Positions 60,430 to 64,000 of a DNA stretch of 64,000 bases are shown here, piece after piece. Numbering within the stretch: the first letter of the stretch is position 1; every line of letters starts with the position of its first letter. Under the pieces are notes generated by a model. That model did no database searches. It was given only the letters and a program-made list of their open reading frames with translations, and had not been told where the DNA came from. Both the position numbers and the translations under genes were made by a program. This DNA comes from Prevotella intermedia ATCC 25611 = DSM 20706 (lineage in GTDB: Bacteria; Bacteroidota; Bacteroidia; Bacteroidales; Bacteroidaceae), in the NCBI RefSeq assembly GCF_001953955.1, contig NZ_CP019300.1, positions 744,001 to 808,000 on the forward strand. The letters are read 5' to 3'.

Positions 60430-62310
60430 ATGATGGACTCTCAAGAGAATGCCCTTAATCAGGGAACAGAAGAAGTAAAGCAGTCTGAAACGACTGCAGA
60501 ACAAACCGTAAACGAAGCCGAAACAACAGCAGAAACTGCACAGGAAACGGTAACAGCGGCAGCTGACAACCAACAATTAAGGGAAGAAGACACCCTCGCA
60601 AACAAAGTCTATAACTCTAAAAAGGAGATTGTAGAACGCATTAAGACAATTGCCGACAGCGAGGAAACTCCAGAGAAAGCAGAAATAGACCATCTGAAGA
60701 CGTCGTTCTATCGACTTCATGTTGCTGAGCGCGAAGCGCAGCAAAAGGCTTATCTCGAAGCAGGTGGCGAGCCAGAGAAGTATCAGGTGATGCCCGATGA
60801 AGAGGAAGAAGCGTTCAAAGCAGCAATGGCTGTTATCAAGGAGAAACGTCAAAAAGCATTCTTGGAACAGGAAGACCTTAAGCAAGAGAACCTGAAGAAG
60901 AAGGAAGCCATTATTGAAAAGATAAAAACGATGGCTACAACACCAGAGGAAGCAAACAGTAACTTCCAGGAGTTTAAGGTGTTGCAGCAAGAATGGAAAA
61001 CCATAAAGCCCGTTCCAGCCGAAAAGGTTAACGAATTGTGGCGCAACTACCAACTATATGTTGAGCAGTATTACGACTTACTGAACCTCAACCGCGAAGC
61101 TCGCGAATACGATTTCAAGAAGAATCTTGAGAAGAAAACACAACTTTGCGAAGCTGCAGAGAAGCTTGCAGACGAGTCGGACGTTATCAGTGCTTTCCAC
61201 CAACTGCAAGATTTGCACCAAGAATATCGCGAAACAGGTCCTGTTGAAAAGGAACTTCGCGAGCAAGTATGGCAGCGTTTCAAGGCAGCCAGCACCGTAA
61301 TCAATAAGCGTCATCAGCAGCATTTTGAAGAAATACGTGCTGAAGAAGAAGAAAATCTTGTAAAGAAGACTGCACTTTGCGAGAAGATTGAGGACATCGT
61401 AAAGCAGGAACGCAAGAACACAAGCGACTGGGACAGCCAGTCAAAAGAAATCATAGCTTTGCAGCAAGAGTGGAAAACCATCGGTTTTACACCTCAGAAG
61501 ATGAACACTAAAATATTTGAACGCTTCCGTGCTGCATGCGATGAGTTCTTCACGAAGAAGGGCGAATACTTCAAAGAACTGAAAGAAAAGTACGCCGAAA
61601 ACGCAAAGCGCAAGCAAGAACTTGTAGAAAAGGCGCAGGCATTGAAAGATTCTACCGATTGGAAGAAGACTTCAGACAAGCTCATTGCCCTTCAGAAGGA
61701 ATGGAAAACCATCGGAATGGTGCCAAAACGATTGGGCGACCAACTCTGGGAAGACTTCCTTGCAGCGTGCAACCACTTCTTTGAAGCCCGCAACGCAGTG
61801 CATGCTGACGAGCGTAACGAGGAACGCGAGAACCTTGCAAAGAAGAACGAGATTATAGAAAAGCTCAAACAACTTGCCGAAGGTGCAGTAGAGAACCTGC
61901 AGGAAGAAATGCGCAAGCTCACCGATGAGTTCAACTCGATAGGCCACGTGCCATTCAAAGAGAAGGACAAGATGTTCAAAGAGTATCACGAGACACTCGA
62001 CAAGCTCTACAAAACATTAAACATCAAGGCTTCTCGTCGCCGTATGGACAACTTCCGCAACAACTTGAAGAAGGTTGCACAGCGTGGCGAAAACGCTATC
62101 GACAACGAACGCGGACGCCTTATGCGTCGCTTCGAGCAGCTGAAGCAGGAAATAAACACTTACGAAAACAACCTCGGCTTCCTCAATATCAGCAGCAAGA
62201 AGGGTAATAGCCTTATCGACGATATGAACCGCCGTGTGCAGAAGTTGAAAGACGAATTGGCAGAAACAAGGCAAAAGATAAAGACTATCGACGCTGAAAA
62301 GAAAGATTAA
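60430..62310 (+). CDS. DUF349 repeat protein
   Basis: The product is 626 aa and almost entirely charged helical. After an N-terminal Glu/Thr-rich part (1-50), the DUF349 unit recurs about five times, each with a conserved QEWKTI core (LQQEWKTIKPVP, QQEWKTIGFTP, QKEWKTIGMVP) and a following WRxFR-type helix. No enzyme motif is visible. The family is widespread in Bacteroidetes; the function is unknown, and a structural or RNA-related role is speculative. It has its own promoter and a terminator. Confidence 0.9.
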   Translation: MMDSQENALNQGTEEVKQSETTAEQTVNEAETTAETAQETVTAAADNQQLREEDTLANKVYNSKKEIVERIKTIADSEETPEKAEIDHLKTSFYRLHVAEREAQQKAYLEAGGEPEKYQVMPDEEEEAFKAAMAVIKEKRQKAFLEQEDLKQENLKKKEAIIEKIKTMATTPEEANSNFQEFKVLQQEWKTIKPVPAEKVNELWRNYQLYVEQYYDLLNLNREAREYDFKKNLEKKTQLCEAAEKLADESDVISAFHQLQDLHQEYRETGPVEKELREQVWQRFKAASTVINKRHQQHFEEIRAEEEENLVKKTALCEKIEDIVKQERKNTSDWDSQSKEIIALQQEWKTIGFTPQKMNTKIFERFRAACDEFFTKKGEYFKELKEKYAENAKRKQELVEKAQALKDSTDWKKTSDKLIALQKEWKTIGMVPKRLGDQLWEDFLAACNHFFEARNAVHADERNEERENLAKKNEIIEKLKQLAEGAVENLQEEMRKLTDEFNSIGHVPFKEKDKMFKEYHETLDKLYKTLNIKASRRRMDNFRNNLKKVAQRGENAIDNERGRLMRRFEQLKQEINTYENNLGFLNISSKKGNSLIDDMNRRVQKLKDELAETRQKIKTIDAEKKD

Positions 62311-62332
62311 ACCTTTCGTTCGCATATAAATA

Positions 62333-62364
62333 AAAAGGCACTCCTATATAGGGAGTGCCTTTTT
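62333..62364 (+). terminator. Intrinsic terminator downstream of the DUF349 gene
   Basis: The arms AAAAGGCACTCC / GGAGTGCCTTTT with a 7-nt loop end in TTTTT. It lies 20 bp after the stop. Confidence 0.85.
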
Positions 62365-62486
62365 GTTTGGTTATAACAGCTTGTCTGCTTAGTTTTATTT
62401 TGATAAAGCAACGAGTTTAATGGAAGCTTAGTCAGGGAATTGATTTTCTTTTTCTTGCTTATGACAAGAGCAGAAAAACGCCCTTG

Positions 62487-62678
62487 TTTTGTAAAGATTA
62501 TTTGTAGGAAAAATAGTAATTTCGATTTGACGTTGCGAAAGCGGCTCTTTTGCAAGGTAAAACAGCCGCTTTTACCGTGCAAAACCTACGCTTTTGCTTT
62601 GTAAAACAATAGGTTTTGCAAAGTGTTGATAACGAAGAGGTTACGCGATAGATTTGCTGGCGAAAAATGTTTACACAT
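62487..62678 (-). repeat. 22-bp-period modular intergenic element, copy 6
   Basis: Reverse orientation. The minus-strand words are GCGTAGG (62585-62591), GCGGCTG (62563-62569), GAGCCGC (62541-62547), then TCGAAAT (62519-62525). Words 2 and 3 pair at 6 of 7 positions. It lies between the DUF349 terminator and the tRNA-Gln terminator. Confidence 0.9.
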
Positions 62679-62692
62679 TTATGGTCTATCGA

Positions 62693-62728
62693 AAAAAGCC
62701 AAACAGCTGAATTGCTATTTGGCTTTTT
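62693..62728 (-). terminator. Terminator downstream of tRNA-Gln
   Basis: The arms AAAAAGCCAAA / TTTGGCTTTTT are followed by T residues on the minus strand. It ends a few bases from the tRNA 3' end. Confidence 0.8.
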
Positions 62729-62734
62729 GTTGTG

Positions 62735-62805
62735 TTGGGATACTCGGACTCGAACCAAGAATAACAGGACCAGAATCTGTTGTGTTACCATTACACCATA
62801 TCCCA
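62735..62805 (-). tRNA. tRNA-Gln (anticodon CUG)
   Basis: The minus strand gives a full 71-nt cloverleaf: acceptor TGGGATA / TATCCCA with discriminator A, D arm GTGT / ACAC, anticodon loop TTCTGGT (anticodon CTG, reading CAG), a 4-nt variable loop and T arm CTTGG-TTCGAGT-CCGAG. The weak U1-A72 first pair is typical of tRNA-Gln. The base of the anticodon stem has one A-C mismatch. CCA is not encoded. Confidence 0.9.
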
Positions 62806-62837
62806 ATATGTTTGCATCTCTTTCAGATTTGCGGTTG

Positions 62838-62868
62838 CAAAGTTACTACTTTTTTAGTGAAGTGCAAA
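62838..62868 (-). promoter_or_regulatory. Promoter of tRNA-Gln
   Basis: The minus strand reads TTTG, 19 bp, TAACTTTG, 33 bp before the tRNA 5' end. Confidence 0.7.
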
Positions 62869-63047
62869 AATTATCCGAACTTTTTTTCAAATTCTTGTTT
62901 TCTGCGGGTATGAAATCCTTTTTACGGTTACGTTGTCTTCCTATTGCAAGTTCTCTTGTCTTATTTTGTCAGTCTTGTCTTATTTTCTGAAAGTCTGTAA
63001 AATAATGAATAGAACCTAATTGGTATAATCAAATTTAATGTTAAATA

Positions 63048-63079
63048 TTTGCAGATATGATAAGTTTGGTGTAAATTTG
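63048..63079 (+). promoter_or_regulatory. Promoter of the two small genes at 63.1 kb
   Basis: TTTG, 20 bp, TAAATTTG, about 20 bp before the first ATG. Confidence 0.7.
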
Positions 63080-63098
63080 CAAAAAATAGGAAGAGAAA

Positions 63099-63332
63099 AT
63101 GTGCATAGCTAAGGAAATATTTGATTTTGCGCTGAAAGGTGTGAAAACATTTCGTCAAGCTTCTTTAGGAAACTTCAACGAAGAGTCTGAAGAGGTTAAG
63201 CACCTAAAGGAAGAGATTATGAATAACTCTTCCAGTACTTCCACAGACCGTCAGAATCTTCGTAGCGACCAACGTGCTATCTATGGAGATGTTCGCAAAA
63301 CTTACAATAAAATAGTAATAGACAATGTCTAA
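63099..63332 (+). CDS. Unrecognised small protein, 77 aa
   Basis: I do not recognise this protein. It is hydrophilic with a predicted helical N-half (KEIFDFALKGVKTFRQASL) and a Ser/Thr/Arg-rich C-half (SSTSTDRQNLRSDQRAIYG). It has a strong promoter and a start that overlaps nothing. Its stop overlaps the next gene's start by 8 bp in another frame, so the two are translated together. Confidence 0.65.
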   Translation: MCIAKEIFDFALKGVKTFRQASLGNFNEESEEVKHLKEEIMNNSSSTSTDRQNLRSDQRAIYGDVRKTYNKIVIDNV

Positions 63333-63756
63333 ACATTCAATTAGTACACGAGAAACACATGTAGGTGTAGGCGATGCCATAGGAAAGCAGGTAGAACAGA
63401 CGGTTTCAGTAGATGATCTTTCGCTGCCTACGGCACAGGAGTTGAAAGCCTATCAGGAAATCAATCCAAATATTGTAACGTTTCTTCTTGAAACTTCTAA
63501 AAAAGAGCAGGAGCATCGTCACAAGACGGAAAATAAGAAAATAGATATTATCCGTTATTCTGAGCATAAGAATGGCAGAATGAATTGGTGGGGTATGTTT
63601 TTTGCCTTCCTTTCACTTGTAGCCTTGGTAGGTCTTTCTGCCTTAGCTTTATATCTTGACCATGAATGGTTTGCTGGTATTTTTGGTTTTAGCGCAGTTG
63701 TTAGCATTATTACTGTCTTCGTGAATGCAGGAAAAGATAATGAGTTAAAGAAATAA
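63325..63756 (+). CDS. Small membrane protein, DUF2335-like
   Basis: The product is 143 aa. A soluble N-half contains LLETSKKEQEHRHKTENKKIDI, a charged helix seen in DUF2335-type predicted membrane proteins. Two membrane spans follow (about 91-110 and 115-134), with a cytoplasmic tail of KDNELKK. The DUF2335 assignment is a resemblance only. It overlaps the preceding 77-aa gene by 8 bp, which suggests a two-protein unit. Confidence 0.75.
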   Translation: MSKHSISTRETHVGVGDAIGKQVEQTVSVDDLSLPTAQELKAYQEINPNIVTFLLETSKKEQEHRHKTENKKIDIIRYSEHKNGRMNWWGMFFAFLSLVALVGLSALALYLDHEWFAGIFGFSAVVSIITVFVNAGKDNELKK

Positions 63757-63925
63757 TCCTCTTCAAATGTTGAGTAACAAAGGTTTGATAGCATCTTCCT
63801 GTCAAATCCTTGCTACTGAAATTATTATTTGTGCCTTTGCTATTGATAAAACAACAATAATAGTTCTGTCCAACGAATATCGTGTTCTGCGATTATTTTA
63901 AATTCGCAAAATAAAACAAATTTAT

Positions 63926-63956
63926 TTTGTCCTTCAACGCATTTGCAGTATCTTTG
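63926..63956 (+). promoter_or_regulatory. Promoter at the window end
   Basis: TTTG, 19 bp, TATCTTTG, perfect consensus, 26 bp before the ATG at 63983. Confidence 0.7.
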
Positions 63957-63982
63957 TACCTTAATAAAACAAAGTATTTTTA

Positions 63983-64000
63983 ATGAACGCAGAAAAGAAA
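63983..64000 (+). CDS. Start of a gene cut by the window edge
   Basis: Six codons (MNAEKK) follow a good promoter. The product cannot be named from this. Confidence 0.45.

Overview
This window is a chromosomal segment of a Bacteroidales bacterium, most likely an oral Prevotella of the P. intermedia / P. nigrescens type. The phylum is clear from several things seen together: promoters of the Bacteroidetes form (TTTG, 19-20 bp, TAnnTTTG) in front of many genes, a MurF-alanine racemase fusion, a GSCFA protein, BACON-domain lipoproteins, a PorV-like outer-membrane protein beside a protease with a type IX secretion (T9SS) C-terminal domain, and an HU-family protein with the Bacteroidetes HIG-type architecture. 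The genus and species are inference from gene content and protein flavour.

Layout. 1-9.6 kb (minus strand): start of clpP, tig, fhs, then parC - DUF3316-like - S41 peptidase. 9.6-14.7 kb (plus): a decayed HU-leader/IS30 remnant, then glyS, an FKBP lipoprotein, a MATE transporter and a DedA protein. 15.2-17.2 kb (minus): surE-lpxB. 17.3-23.3 kb (plus): parA-parB-DUF5683-lytic transglycosylase-rel, a chromosome partition / envelope / stringent response run. 23.5-27.2 kb: an HU-family gene with a long repeat-rich leader, a structured RNA locus with an SRP-like core, and three unrecognised AT-rich genes (accessory). 27.3-31.6 kb: ettA and lptB (minus), mlaE-mlaF (plus). 31.9-36.5 kb (minus): yceD-rpmF-fabH-era-der-lipoprotein. 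36.9-38.0 kb: a histidine kinase. 38.2-46.8 kb (minus): a five-gene apparent operon of two BACON lipoproteins, a subtilase with a T9SS tail, a PorV-like barrel and a secreted protein. 47.9-53.0 kb (minus): GSCFA-fur-murF/alr-rmuC. 53.5-56.4 kb (minus): rsgA, frr, msrC-like, rsmA. 56.5-62.3 kb (plus): a UPF0104 flippase-like protein, pepD, corA, a DUF349 protein. 62.7-64 kb: tRNA-Gln (minus), two small genes and the first codons of another gene (plus).

The most unusual feature is a family of about 190-bp intergenic elements, six copies in 64 kb. Each is built on a strict 22-bp period: 7-bp 'words' separated by a near-palindromic 15-bp spacer of the form TTTTGCnnnGCAAAA. The three central words are drawn, in either orientation, from a set of only three, in different combinations in each copy. 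The first three copies lie in one orientation and the last three in the other. Other items of interest are the duplicated HU leader whose downstream gene is replaced by an IS30 transposase tail, the RNA locus at 24.5-24.8 kb with mutually exclusive terminator pairings, the BACON/subtilase/PorV operon, and two genes whose promoters sit so close to the start codon that the mRNAs should be nearly leaderless.
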